This document shows positions 24,780-33,635 of a stretch of DNA of 44,926 bases, in pieces. Position numbers and translations under genes: made by a program. Each line of letters begins with the position of its first letter. Within the stretch, counting starts at the first letter, position 1. The stretch covers positions 1 through 44,926 of the forward strand of contig JACQZX010000130.1 in assembly GCA_016213665.1 (NCBI GenBank), given 5' to 3'. This stretch comes from Actinomycetota bacterium. GTDB lineage: Bacteria; Actinomycetota; Acidimicrobiia; Acidimicrobiales; Ilumatobacteraceae. The notes beneath the pieces were generated by a model that saw only the letters and a list, made by a program, of their open reading frames with translations, was not told the DNA's origin and did not search any database.

Positions 24780-24829
24780 GGTCCCCGAGCGTAGGAGTTC
24801 GTCGGGCACCATCGCGGTACTCTGACCGA

Positions 24830-26239
24830 ATGGACGATCTACCGTGGCAGGGCGATGCCTGTTCGCTCGTCGACGAGTTCCGCGCTGGCCGGCGCACGCC
24901 CGCTGACGAGCTACAAGCAACCTACGCCGCCATCGAAGCCAGCGAGTTGAATGCGTTTTGCCACCTCGATCGCGAACGCGCGGAAGCGGCGGCCGGCGCG
25001 GCCGACGTTGCCTTGCCATTCGGCGGAGTTCCGATCGGGGTCAAGGAACTCGACCAGGTAAACGGTTGGCCCGATACCCACGCTTCGGTGCCGTTGCGGG
25101 ATCAGATCGCGACCTACACCAGCCTCAACGTCGCCAGGGCTCGCGACATCGGTGGTGCCGTGCTGGTCGGGCAGACAACCGCCAGCGAGTTCGGCGGAGT
25201 CAACGTCACGCGCACCAAGCTTCACGGCACCACTCACAACCCCTGGCAACGAGGTCGCACGCCTGGTGGCAGCAGTGGCGGCACGGCCGCGGCTGTTGCC
25301 GGGGGTTTGGTGACCCTTGCCACCGGTGGCGACGGCGGTGGCAGCCTGCGCATCCCCGCCGGATTCACCGGACTCGTCGGCCTCAAGGCGACGATCGGTC
25401 GTATCCCGCGCGGCCCGTTCGCCCAATACGGCAACCTCACCGTCACGGTTGGCTGCCTTTCTCGTTCTGTGCGCGATACCGCGCGTTGGTTCGACGTCTG
25501 CAACGGCTTCGACGCACGCGACCCGCTCAGCCTGCCCAAGGTCTCCGGGTGGGAAGCGGGGCTGGGTAGCCACGTCGGCAGTCTGCGCGGCGCGCGCGTC
25601 GCATTCTGCCCGACGTGGGGGAATGCAGTCGTCTCGCCGATCATGTGGGAGTTACTCGAAGTAGCCGCGACACAGTTGGCCGACGATCTTGGGTTACAAC
25701 GAATCGAAGGACTCGACACGACGCTGCCACGCATGGGCGCGGCGTGGTCGCTCAGCGGCAACCTCGGTATCGAAGCGCAGCTCGCCGATCATTGGCCGGC
25801 GTGTGCGAAGGATCTCACTCCTGAGATCAGGTTCGGCATGGAACAAGCGGTCGGCAAATACGACTCTGCCGCACACGCCAAGATCGAAAGGCGACGGATC
25901 GAACTCAACGAGGCGATGGCGCGAGTGTTCGACGCTTCCGAAGGAGTCGACTTCGTGGTCACGGCGAGCAACCCCGACATCGCGTTCGCAGCCGACGGAC
26001 CCTTGCCGGGGGTATTCGGCGGCATCGATGCCGGGCCGGGCAACAACGGTCGGCTTACGTTTCCAGCGAACCTGCACGGCAATCCGGCGATCTCGATTCC
26101 GGCGGGCACACTGGACGGAATGCCAATCGGCCTGCAAGTTATCGGTCGCCACTTCACTGAAGATCTGCTGTTGGACATCGCACTCACCGTCGAGCGGAAC
26201 CGACCGTGGCCGCTGGTTGCGCCGAGTGCACCGGTGTGA
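24830..26239 (+). CDS. Amidase signature family enzyme
   Basis: The product is 469 aa from the ATG at 24830. The Ser-cisSer-Lys triad of this family is in place: Lys72 in VKELDQV, Ser148 in GGSSGG, and nucleophile Ser172 in GGGSLRIPAG, with spacings of 76 and 24 residues as in known members. The usual GTDTGGS reads GGDGGGS. Amidases hydrolyse small or aryl amides, and GatA of the tRNA amidotransferase is a relative, but no gatB/gatC is here, so a catabolic amidase is more likely. The stop overlaps the next start as GTGA. Confidence 0.92.
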   Translation: MDDLPWQGDACSLVDEFRAGRRTPADELQATYAAIEASELNAFCHLDRERAEAAAGAADVALPFGGVPIGVKELDQVNGWPDTHASVPLRDQIATYTSLNVARARDIGGAVLVGQTTASEFGGVNVTRTKLHGTTHNPWQRGRTPGGSSGGTAAAVAGGLVTLATGGDGGGSLRIPAGFTGLVGLKATIGRIPRGPFAQYGNLTVTVGCLSRSVRDTARWFDVCNGFDARDPLSLPKVSGWEAGLGSHVGSLRGARVAFCPTWGNAVVSPIMWELLEVAATQLADDLGLQRIEGLDTTLPRMGAAWSLSGNLGIEAQLADHWPACAKDLTPEIRFGMEQAVGKYDSAAHAKIERRRIELNEAMARVFDASEGVDFVVTASNPDIAFAADGPLPGVFGGIDAGPGNNGRLTFPANLHGNPAISIPAGTLDGMPIGLQVIGRHFTEDLLLDIALTVERNRPWPLVAPSAPV

Positions 26240-27585
26240 CCACCCCACCACCGCGCACTCCCCTCACCGCCCACCAACGTCGGCTGGCAGCAGGACTGGT
26301 GCTGGCCGTGATGTTGGTGGCATTCGAGGTCACCTCAGTGATCACCGCGCTACCGACGATCACCGACGAGCTCGGCGGCGACTCGCTGTATGGAGTTGCC
26401 CTAGCCGTCTACACGCTCGCCAACCTGGTGGCACTCGTCGCCACCGGCGAGTTCTCCGATCGCCGCGGTCCCGCGCTGCCATTCGTGGTCTGCGTGGCCA
26501 CGCTGATCGTCGGACTGCTGGTCGCCGCGACCGCCTCATCGATGATGTGGGTCGTCATCGGCAGGGCGCTGCAAGGTGCCGGCACCGGCGGGTTCAGCCC
26601 AATCGCCTACACCTTGGTGAAACGAGCATTCCCCCACGACCGTCAGCCGATGCTGTACGCATACCTTTCCGCCGGCTGGGTGCTGCCCAGTCTGTTCGCA
26701 CCGGCGTTGGCGGGGTGGGTGACCGACATGTTCGGGTGGGAGTGGGTGTTTCTCGGCCTCATACCTTTCGCGATTGCAGTCGGGTTGTTGGCCGTCGGCC
26801 CGATGATTCCGTTCCGGCAACAAGCATCGCAGCGCATCAATAGCCGAATACCGGCTGCCTTCGCTGCCGCGGCCGGTATCGGAGTGCTCGTCACCGGCCT
26901 CCGATCCGCCAACGTGCTCACCGCCCTGGGAACGACGATCGCCGGCAGCGCGCTCTCCCTCCCCGCGCTGCGGCGACTGTTTCCGCTTGGCTACCTGCGA
27001 GCGCGCACCGGACTCGCGGCCATCGTGGTCTGTCGAGTCCTCGCCACCGCCACGTTCCTTGGCGCCGACAGCTTCATCCCATTGGCCGCCGATCGCATCC
27101 ACGATCAGCGACCGCTGGTGCAGGGATTCGTGATCATCGGCGCAGCGGTGAGCTGGTCGGCCGGACAATGGATTCGGGCAACACACCCACCGCTCAACCC
27201 TGCTCGTGCCATTCGCACCGGCTTCTTGATGCTGCTGCTCGGAATCGCGCTGGTCTCTCCCGTGCTGTGGTCAGGATGGTCGATGCATGCCACATTCATC
27301 GGCTGGTCGGTGGGTGGCCTCGGGATGGGGTTGCTTTACAACCCGACGACCGTGGCCGCAATGTCGTACGCGACCGATGGACGCGAGGGCGAAGTGAGCA
27401 GCCAGATCGCGCTCGCGGACGCAGTGGGGTTCTCGTTGATGGGCGGAATCGGCGGCGCAACCGTCGCCTTCGCCGATCGCACGTCGTGGTCGCTGGTGGG
27501 GGCACTCGGCACCAACTTCGCGCTGGCGGCATTACTCGCCCTGGTGGGTGCGTTCGCCGCTGGTCGCGTACGGTCGCAGACATGA
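26236..27585 (+). CDS. MFS transporter
   Basis: The product is 449 aa. The GTG at 26236 overlaps the amidase stop (GTGA). It starts with a short Pro/Thr/Arg-rich cytoplasmic stretch, then about 12 hydrophobic helices. Motif-like elements are VITALPTITDELGG in helix 1, GEFSDRRGPALPF between helices 2 and 3, and GRALQGAGTGGFSP in helix 4, as in drug:H+ antiporters. An acetyltransferase similar to AAC(2')-I follows 28 bp later, so export of a drug or of the amidase's substrate or product is plausible. The specificity is not readable from sequence. Confidence 0.9.
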   Translation: MTTPPPRTPLTAHQRRLAAGLVLAVMLVAFEVTSVITALPTITDELGGDSLYGVALAVYTLANLVALVATGEFSDRRGPALPFVVCVATLIVGLLVAATASSMMWVVIGRALQGAGTGGFSPIAYTLVKRAFPHDRQPMLYAYLSAGWVLPSLFAPALAGWVTDMFGWEWVFLGLIPFAIAVGLLAVGPMIPFRQQASQRINSRIPAAFAAAAGIGVLVTGLRSANVLTALGTTIAGSALSLPALRRLFPLGYLRARTGLAAIVVCRVLATATFLGADSFIPLAADRIHDQRPLVQGFVIIGAAVSWSAGQWIRATHPPLNPARAIRTGFLMLLLGIALVSPVLWSGWSMHATFIGWSVGGLGMGLLYNPTTVAAMSYATDGREGEVSSQIALADAVGFSLMGGIGGATVAFADRTSWSLVGALGTNFALAALLALVGAFAAGRVRSQT

Positions 27586-27613
27586 ATCGTCGATCGACAC
27601 GCAGCCCTGCAGC

Positions 27614-28150
27614 GTGACGTCGGTTGTAATCTGCGAATCTGCCGACATTCCGGCCGCCCCCTTAGCGGCGATCCGCGCCATGCTCGATGCCGCGTACGTC
27701 GGCAGGTTCAGCCACGACGACTGGGTACACGGGCTGGGCGGAACCCACGCCATGATCCTTGAGAGTGGGCGCGTGCTCGCTCACGCATCAGTCGTTGCGC
27801 GGAGGATCATTGTCGGGTCGCACGACTTCCGCGCTGGCTACGTCGAGGGGGTCGGTGTCGCGCCTGCACGGCACGGCCAAGGACTCGGGTCGTCCGTAAT
27901 GACGGCGATCAACGGGGTGATTCGCAACCAGTTCGAGCTTGGTGTTCTATCGACCGGCGAATGGCATTTCTACGAACGCCTCGGATGGGAACGATGGCTT
28001 GGCACCAGCTGGACTCTGCAGAGCGATGGTCGGCTCCGGCGGACTGAAAGCGAGGATGACGGCATCATGGCGTACCGCGTGCATCAGCCCAACCACGTTG
28101 ACGTCACGTCATCGATCACTTGCGAAGATCGCGTCGGCGATTGCTGGTGA
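27614..28150 (+). CDS. AAC(2')-I-like GNAT acetyltransferase
   Basis: The product is 178 aa from the GTG at 27614. Segments matching mycobacterial aminoglycoside 2'-N-acetyltransferases from memory are DDWVHGLGGTHAM, LAHASVVARRIIV, GYVEGVGVAPARHGQGLG (acetyl-CoA loop), GVLSTG, FYERLGWERW, DDG, and the C-terminal CEDRVGDCW. The C-terminal Trp and the Asp before it help bind the drug in AAC(2')-Ic and are both present. In mycobacteria the enzyme is chromosomal and its natural substrate is debated. Here it is the third gene of an amidase-MFS-acetyltransferase string. Aminoglycoside modification is inferred, not shown. Confidence 0.82.
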   Translation: MTSVVICESADIPAAPLAAIRAMLDAAYVGRFSHDDWVHGLGGTHAMILESGRVLAHASVVARRIIVGSHDFRAGYVEGVGVAPARHGQGLGSSVMTAINGVIRNQFELGVLSTGEWHFYERLGWERWLGTSWTLQSDGRLRRTESEDDGIMAYRVHQPNHVDVTSSITCEDRVGDCW

Positions 28151-28187
28151 CGCTGCCTCGCCTGTTCCGCACCGATCAGTGGGTGCG

Positions 28188-28625
28188 TCAGCTATCAGCG
28201 CAAACTGTCAGACCGTAATCACCGAGGCGTTGATTGATGCTGACGAACGGGTCCTCACCGCTGAAGATCGACGTGGGGTCCTCGGCAAGCGCGTCGAGCG
28301 CGACGGCCGTTTCGTCCATCAGCCCGTCGAGCAACTCTTCGTCGCCTGCCGGAAACCCACAGCCGCGGATGTCGTCCATCGTCGCACCTAGACCCGGAAC
28401 GATCACATCGTTGATGAACTCGATCACTTGTTCTTCTGTCGGCGCCGGACCGGCGGCTGCTTCAGCGGCCGCGATGGCTTCGTTGAACTCGGCGCAGCGA
28501 GCGTTGGCCTTGGTCAAGAACTCGTCTTTGGAGATCGCGCTCTTCGAGTCGCTGTCGCTACATGAGGCCAGTAGCGACACGGAAGCCACAATCACCAGTG
28601 CGCGGAACAATCGATCAAGTCTCAT
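28188..28625 (-). CDS. Small secreted lipoprotein
   Basis: A 145-aa protein with a classical lipoprotein signal (MRLDRLFRALVIVASVS then LLASC, Cys22). The mature part begins with a Ser/Asp/Lys linker, then helical KDEFLTKANARCAEFNEAI and a Glu/Ala-rich region. Two further Cys at C43 and C93 and one near the C terminus (LTVCADS) may form disulphides. The KDEFLTKANARCAEFN opening recurs in many actinobacterial lipoproteins of unknown function. It lies 32 bp downstream of the DUF6941-like gene on the same strand and may be the last gene of that operon. Confidence 0.75.
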   Translation of the reverse strand: MRLDRLFRALVIVASVSLLASCSDSDSKSAISKDEFLTKANARCAEFNEAIAAAEAAAGPAPTEEQVIEFINDVIVPGLGATMDDIRGCGFPAGDEELLDGLMDETAVALDALAEDPTSIFSGEDPFVSINQRLGDYGLTVCADS

Positions 28626-28657
28626 GTGTTCAGCACAGCACAGGCTCCGGCGCGGTG

Positions 28658-29104
28658 TCAACCCTGCTTGGTCGGCAGCATCCAGAAGGTGAGATCGCCT
28701 GCCGGGGCGTCGTCGATCGACACTTGCACGTCGACCTGACCAGGGCGCGCGAACGTGACCGCCGCGAGGTCGATGACCTGCGGAACGTTGATTCCTTCGC
28801 CGGCGTTGGCTCCCGCAACCTCATCGATGTTTATCTTCATCTCGATCTGCGCGATCAGCGCCGCCTGGTCTGGGTACTTGAGCTTGATCAGTACGCGGTG
28901 CGCACGACCAAGCGTGCCGACTGGGAGATGCACAACCAACGCCAGGTGAATGCGCGGATGCGCTGGGAAGGTGCTCTGTACCACACGACTGATGCCACCG
29001 GAACTGACGAACAGCAATCGATCGCGCACCTGCGCGAAGTCACTGAGCAACAGCGTTGAGAGGCGCGGCACCACTGGGTCGAGTTCCTCAGGCACGGCAC
29101 TCAT
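28658..29104 (-). CDS. DUF6941-like protein
   Basis: The product is 148 aa. The ATG (29104-29102) shares one base with the polymerase stop (TGATG), so translation is likely coupled. LSTLLLSDFAQVRDRLLFV followed by SGGISRVVQSTFPAHPRIHL resembles DUF6941 proteins, whose consensus is D-x-A-Q-V-x-x-x-x-L-x-x-x-G-G-I-x-R. A second beta-rich half ends VQVSIDDAPAGDLTFWML. It looks like an all-beta, possibly virion- or immunoglobulin-like domain with no catalytic motif. Function is unknown, and its place in the Ku/polymerase operon is the only context. Confidence 0.65.
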   Translation of the reverse strand: MSAVPEELDPVVPRLSTLLLSDFAQVRDRLLFVSSGGISRVVQSTFPAHPRIHLALVVHLPVGTLGRAHRVLIKLKYPDQAALIAQIEMKINIDEVAGANAGEGINVPQVIDLAAVTFARPGQVDVQVSIDDAPAGDLTFWMLPTKQG

Positions 29105-30006
29105 CACGAACCCCCCGGAAGGCTTTGGCTCATTGTCAGTACCGGTTCGAAGAGATCGCCATGCTCGTCGACCCGAGCGAGCAGGTCTCGCCATTCGAAC
29201 CGCAACACCCGACGTCCCTGCGCGCATTCCGCTACTTCGTCCCAGGTCACGGGTGCGCTGCACGTCGGCTCCGACCGAGCGCGCAACGAGTACACGCCGA
29301 TCGTCGTCTTGAAGCGCGCATTCTGGCTCCAGTCGACGAAGATCTTGCCTGGGCGCACCGCCTTCGCCATCGTTGTGGTGACTCGATCTCGGTGTTGATG
29401 TTCCAGCAACTGTCCGACCGCCAATGCGAAGTCCGCCGCCTGCTGATGCGTGCAGGGCGTGTTCAACGGTACGTAGAGCTGCAGGCCCTTCGATCCGGAG
29501 GTCTTGGCGAACCCGTGCAGGTTCACCGACGACAGCACGTCGCGCACCAACAACGCAACCTCGCAACACTCCTTCATCGCCGCCGGTGCGCCGGGATCGA
29601 AGTCGAACACCACTGCGCACGGGGTCTCCAGATCCGCGGCCAGTGCCATCGGTACATGCAACTCGAGCGCCGCCATGTTCGCCGCCCACACCAACGAAGC
29701 CGGTTCATCCATCCGGCAATAGCCGATGTCGCCCCCGCGGTCGCCGGGTCCAACCGCAGTACCCACCCACTCCGGTCGGTGCTTCGGGCAACGCTTCTCG
29801 AAGAAGCCATCCTTGTCGACGCCATCGGGGAACCGCTTCAACGTGATGCACCGCCCCGTCAGGTGCGGGATCATCACCGGCGCGATGCGCGCGTAGTACT
29901 CGATCACCTCGCCTTTGGTGGTGCCGACCGCTGGATAGAGCACCTTGTGCAGGTTGCCAAGGCTCAACTCCCGATCGCCCACCTTCACAGTGGTGCGTTC
30001 GTTCAC
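29104..30006 (-). CDS. LigD-type polymerase domain (archaeo-eukaryotic primase) for NHEJ
   Basis: A 300-aa stand-alone PolDom. The three catalytic carboxylates are visible: Asp135 and Asp137 in DFDPG and Asp225 in VDWSQN. SGSKGLQLYVPL and FKTTIGVYSLRAR are further family blocks. The N-terminal NLHKVLYPAVGTTKGEVIEY is the usual start of LigD polymerase modules. In bacterial end joining this enzyme fills gaps, preferring ribonucleotides, and works with Ku and an ATP ligase. The GTG start is 5 bp after the ku stop. Neither the ligase nor the phosphoesterase module of LigD is fused or adjacent here. Confidence 0.93.
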   Translation of the reverse strand: MNERTTVKVGDRELSLGNLHKVLYPAVGTTKGEVIEYYARIAPVMIPHLTGRCITLKRFPDGVDKDGFFEKRCPKHRPEWVGTAVGPGDRGGDIGYCRMDEPASLVWAANMAALELHVPMALAADLETPCAVVFDFDPGAPAAMKECCEVALLVRDVLSSVNLHGFAKTSGSKGLQLYVPLNTPCTHQQAADFALAVGQLLEHQHRDRVTTTMAKAVRPGKIFVDWSQNARFKTTIGVYSLRARSEPTCSAPVTWDEVAECAQGRRVLRFEWRDLLARVDEHGDLFEPVLTMSQSLPGGS

Positions 30007-30011
30007 CAGGA

Positions 30012-30878
30012 CTAGGCCGACCTACGCACGCGCTTGGGCGCGGCGGCATCCTCCACAGCGTCAACAACGTCCGGACCACCGGCGGGGTGACGCTGACGCG
30101 CATTCTTGGCGGCTTTGACGCTGGCCTCCAGCGCGGCCATGAGATCCACCACTGCCGGTGCGGTAGCCGCAGCCGTCGGCAATTCGAACTCCTCGCCGGC
30201 GGCCTTCCGCTCGATCAGGTCGAGCACCTGCTCGCGGTAGTTGTCGCGGTACTTCTTGGGTTCGAAGGCCGCCGACAAAGACTCGACCAGCGCCTCGGCC
30301 ATCAGCACCTCTTTGTCGCTCACCTGCACTTCGTCGAGGTCAGCGAGTTCGTCGACGGCGGCGACCGGAACGACCTCATCGGCGAAGACCATCGTGCTCA
30401 TCATCAGCCGACCGTCGACAGCGCGCAACGCCGCCACGTACTGCTTGTTGCGCATCACGAAACGACCGAGCGCCACCTTGCCGGCTTGTTCCATCGCCCG
30501 CGCCAGCAGCGCGTACGGCTTCGGTGTCTTGTCGGGGGCGACGATATACGGCGAGTCGAAGTACACCGGATCGATTTCGGAAAGGTCGACGAACTCCTCG
30601 AGATCGATGCTGCGGGTGGCGCTTGGAATGAACGGCTCGAGTTCGTCGGGATCGACCACGACGTAGCGGCCCTTGGAGATCTCGTAGCCCTTGACGATGT
30701 GTTCGTCGGCAACCTCCTCACCGGTCTCTGCCGAAACCTTGCGCAGCTTTATGCGGCTCATCGTGCGATCGTCGAGCTGGTTGAACGAGATGTTCTTCTT
30801 GCTGACGCCGTTGTACAACTTGATCGGGATGGCAACAAGCCCGAAGCTGATCGTTCCGCTCCACACAGGTCTCGGCAT
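30012..30878 (-). CDS. ku: Ku DNA-end-binding protein
   Basis: The product is 288 aa from the ATG at 30878, which opens MPRPVWSGTISFGLVAIPIK, the standard beginning of bacterial Ku. The single Ku core domain follows (VKGYEISKGRYVVVDPDELE, IDPVYFDSPYIVAPD, VMRNKQYVAALR). The C-terminal part is an extended Ala/Lys/Arg-rich tail ending PKRVRRSA, which can bind DNA and recruit the ligase. Ku rings bind DNA ends in non-homologous end joining. The next gene in the operon is the LigD-type polymerase, 5 bp away. Confidence 0.95.
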   Translation of the reverse strand: MPRPVWSGTISFGLVAIPIKLYNGVSKKNISFNQLDDRTMSRIKLRKVSAETGEEVADEHIVKGYEISKGRYVVVDPDELEPFIPSATRSIDLEEFVDLSEIDPVYFDSPYIVAPDKTPKPYALLARAMEQAGKVALGRFVMRNKQYVAALRAVDGRLMMSTMVFADEVVPVAAVDELADLDEVQVSDKEVLMAEALVESLSAAFEPKKYRDNYREQVLDLIERKAAGEEFELPTAAATAPAVVDLMAALEASVKAAKNARQRHPAGGPDVVDAVEDAAAPKRVRRSA

Positions 30879-30930
30879 GGCGCAAAGTCTGCCCGAGAAT
30901 CGACCAAATGGCCAGGCTTCACCGTCGGGA

Positions 30931-31719
30931 TCAGCCGGCAAGTACAGCGCGGGCCACCAAATCGGTGCCGAAGGCGGTGAGGATGGCCAGATACAACAAG
31001 CCGGTGGCTGCCATCACAGCCGAGTAATAGCGCTCACGCAAAGCCGCCCGCGTGACAACGAGGAGCACCAGCGTGGCGATGGCCGACGCCGCCCAGAACC
31101 ATCCGAGTTGGCCATGCCAACCGTCGTCAATCGCCCCCGACCAGACCGACACCATTCCTGTAGGCAAGAGCAGCGCCACCACTTCCACTGGCCAAACCCA
31201 ACCAACGGCGAGCACCAGTTCGTTGAGGTGACGCCGCGGCAGCCCCGGCTGCACGAGGTACCAATGGCCGAGCAGCATCGCATCGGTGACCGAACCCAGG
31301 AAGGCGGCACCAACCAACGTGCGCAACACGGATAAGACCGCTACGCCGCCGCCGCCGTCGGCGGCGTCGAGCGCGCCGGCAACCAGGCCCGCGATTGCTA
31401 TCGACGGTGCGATTAGATCAAGCGTCGGCGCAAAGCTGCGCTCGTTCGAGTCGCTATCGGTGCCGGCACGACGAACAACCGAGACGGCCAGTGCCACCAT
31501 CGCCGCGCCGGCGACCGCGATCGATGCCGCATCTCGCACCGGCACAGCATCCGATCGGAGACCGATGACTGCCGAGCCGATGGCCATCAGGCTGTAGATC
31601 CCGCGCAACAGCCAGCCGTAGCCGACCCCGACCGCGCCGTGGCGCGTGGTCACCCACAGAAAGAACAGACCACCCGTGGACCATTGCAGCAGCACCGTGG
31701 CGGCATCGAGGCGAATCAC
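30931..31719 (-). CDS. Predicted multi-spanning membrane protein
   Basis: The product is 262 aa from the GTG at 31719 (IRLDAATVLLQWSTGG). It has about seven to eight hydrophobic segments. The conserved-looking LGHWYLVQPGLPRRHLNEL lies in its middle. His and Trp residues in this loop are the only candidates for ligand or cofactor binding. I do not recognise a named family. It lies 52 bp upstream of ku on the same strand and could be co-transcribed with the repair genes or simply precede them. Confidence 0.7.
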   Translation of the reverse strand: MIRLDAATVLLQWSTGGLFFLWVTTRHGAVGVGYGWLLRGIYSLMAIGSAVIGLRSDAVPVRDAASIAVAGAAMVALAVSVVRRAGTDSDSNERSFAPTLDLIAPSIAIAGLVAGALDAADGGGGVAVLSVLRTLVGAAFLGSVTDAMLLGHWYLVQPGLPRRHLNELVLAVGWVWPVEVVALLLPTGMVSVWSGAIDDGWHGQLGWFWAASAIATLVLLVVTRAALRERYYSAVMAATGLLYLAILTAFGTDLVARAVLAG

Positions 31720-31753
31720 GGTGCCGAGGCTACGGCGACATACGATCCCTGCG

Positions 31754-32398
31754 ATGAAAAGCCGTACCGCGTCATTTCTCTTCACGATGGCGCTCGCGCC
31801 CCTCATTGCCGGTTGCTTCACCGGTGAACGTCCTCACTTCGACCACGACCCCTTCCGCGCAGGAACCGCCACCGGAGATCCCGCGATCGACGCCGTGCTC
31901 ACCAGGCTCGATGCCGTCATCACCGGACCAGCGACGGCCCTCTACGCGGTGCTCACCAAGTTCGGGAACACAACTTCGTCGGCGACGGTGACGCTCGATG
32001 GCAGCAGACGAGCGATCGAGATCGGCAACGTCCAGTTCGTAGAGAATGACAGCGAGCAGTTCACCTGCACCCTCGACGGCTCCGCACCATGCGCGAGCGG
32101 AATCAACGAGGCGCGCGTCAGTGATGTCGGGATCACGTTCGACTTCTACGCCGCCGACGCCGCACGGCGGCTACGTCGTGATGCGCAGGCGAAAGTTGGC
32201 CCGGCGACCGCCTCCGAGGAAGTGATCGCCAATCAGCAGGCCACTTGTGTAACCGTGCCGGTCACCGGTGGTTCCGCCATTTACTGCGCGCTGGCGAACG
32301 GCATGATTGCCAAACTCGACGACGGCGACGTGCTGATCGTACTCGGACTGCTGACGCCGACCGTCGATCCGGCGCGACTGGAACCGATCAGCCCCTGA
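31754..32398 (+). CDS. Secreted lipoprotein of unknown function
   Basis: A 214-aa protein with signal MKSRTASFLFTMALAPLIAGC (lipobox LIAGC, Cys21). The mature chain resembles a two-part beta-sheet domain, with SSATVTLDGSRRAIEIGN, then CTLDGSAPCASGINEARV (a Cys pair) and VTVPVTGGSAIYCALANGMIAKL. It is reminiscent of lipid-binding lipoproteins such as LppX/LprG folds, but the match is weak. It diverges from the membrane protein and converges on the M24B peptidase with about 30 bp between stops. Confidence 0.75.
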   Translation: MKSRTASFLFTMALAPLIAGCFTGERPHFDHDPFRAGTATGDPAIDAVLTRLDAVITGPATALYAVLTKFGNTTSSATVTLDGSRRAIEIGNVQFVENDSEQFTCTLDGSAPCASGINEARVSDVGITFDFYAADAARRLRRDAQAKVGPATASEEVIANQQATCVTVPVTGGSAIYCALANGMIAKLDDGDVLIVLGLLTPTVDPARLEPISP

Positions 32399-32408
32399 CC
32401 GACCGCGG

Positions 32409-32442
32409 CTCAACCCAGAACGACAACTCAACCCAGAACGAC
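32409..32442. repeat. 18-bp tandem duplication spanning the M24B stop codon
   Basis: CTCAACCCAGAACGAC occurs at 32409-32424 and again at 32427-32442 (period 18). On the minus strand the unit encodes VVLG followed by TGA. The gene uses the first stop it meets (32430-32428), so a second in-frame VVVLG-stop remains just downstream. It also fills the gap to the convergent lipoprotein gene. Confidence 0.85.
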
Positions 32443-33555
32443 CAGATCGTGGTCGACCTGGTTAATCGCCAGCGGTCCGTCGGCGGTTGCCACCACAATG
32501 TCTTCGAGGCGCATGCCCCACGAACCCGGAACATAGATGCCGGGTTCGACGCTGAACGCGTGACCGACCTCGATCGGCGAGTTGTTGCCCTCCACCATGT
32601 ACGGATCTTCGTGCGCTTCCATTCCGATGCCGTGACCGGTTCGGTGGATGAAGAACTCGCCATAGCCGCCGTCGGTGATCACCCGCCGCGCTGCCCGATC
32701 GACATCCTGACAATCGGCTCCGACAACGCCAGCCTCCACACCGGCGGCCTGCGCAGCACGCAGGACGGCATAGGCATGGGCTACCTCGGCCGGCGGCTCG
32801 CCGATCGACACGCAGCGGGTGATGTCACTGCAATAGCCATTCATGGTGCCGCCAAAGTCGCACAACACCATGTCGCCGCGGGCGATCACGCGCTCGCCGG
32901 CGTGGTGGTGCGGTGAAGCCGCGTTCTCACCCGTAGCGACGATGGCGAAGTTGACGACATCGTGCCCCTCGGCGAGCAAGCGTGCCGAGATCTCGCCGCT
33001 GACGGCGGCCTCAGTGCGACCGACGAGGGCAATGTCGCCCTGTTGCAGTTTTGTCGCCACCCGATCGGCAGCGGCCCCCGCTGCTTGCAGCGCTGCGACC
33101 TCAGAGGCGTCTTTGCGCATACGCAACTCGTTCATCACCGCCGTGCCCCGGAGGTAGCGGGTTCCGCCTGACGGCCAATGGCCCAACAACTCGACCAGGA
33201 AGCGCGCCCACATCGTGTCGCCGACCGCGACCGCCCGCGGCCGCGCGACCAACGAGGCAACGATCGCCACCGGGTCGTCTGTTTCGTTCCAGGGCAGCAC
33301 TTCGAAGACACCCGCGCGCACGGTTACGCGGGGCGCCTCCAACTTCGGAATCACAAGCGTGACTTCACCATCACGCGGCACCACGAGCATCGTCAACCGC
33401 TCCAATGGCATCGCTTCGTAGCCGCTGAGGTACGGCAGATCACTGCCGACCGAAAGCAGAAGCACGTCGACGCCAGCCCGTTCCATGCTGGCGCGCGCCC
33501 GAACTATCCGATCGCGATAGACGGATGTATCGAGATCGCTGCCCATGTCGATCAT
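32428..33555 (-). CDS. M24B family Xaa-Pro peptidase
   Basis: A 375-aa pita-bread metallopeptidase. The N-terminal creatinase-like domain (residues about 10-140) is followed by the catalytic domain. All five metal ligands are present: Asp233 in CDFGG, Asp244 in CSDITR, His308 in HRTGHGIGMEAHE, Glu337 in FSVEPGIY and Glu351 in MRLEDIV. It would release N-terminal residues before proline, using Mn or Co. Its tail carries a short duplication including the stop codon. It diverges from the HEFGH metallopeptidase gene with 80 bp between starts. Confidence 0.93.
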   Translation of the reverse strand: MIDMGSDLDTSVYRDRIVRARASMERAGVDVLLLSVGSDLPYLSGYEAMPLERLTMLVVPRDGEVTLVIPKLEAPRVTVRAGVFEVLPWNETDDPVAIVASLVARPRAVAVGDTMWARFLVELLGHWPSGGTRYLRGTAVMNELRMRKDASEVAALQAAGAAADRVATKLQQGDIALVGRTEAAVSGEISARLLAEGHDVVNFAIVATGENAASPHHHAGERVIARGDMVLCDFGGTMNGYCSDITRCVSIGEPPAEVAHAYAVLRAAQAAGVEAGVVGADCQDVDRAARRVITDGGYGEFFIHRTGHGIGMEAHEDPYMVEGNNSPIEVGHAFSVEPGIYVPGSWGMRLEDIVVATADGPLAINQVDHDLVVLG

Positions 33556-33635
33556 TCTGTCGCGCCACTAGCCCTCCAAGCAACGACGGCGTTCCGACGC
33601 AACATCGGCTGGCACCGCGTGCCTATGCTCGCGAT

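Noticed and set aside
24830-26239. GatA subunit of the tRNA-dependent amidotransferase
   Set aside because: No gatB or gatC is adjacent and the context is a transporter and an acetyltransferase.
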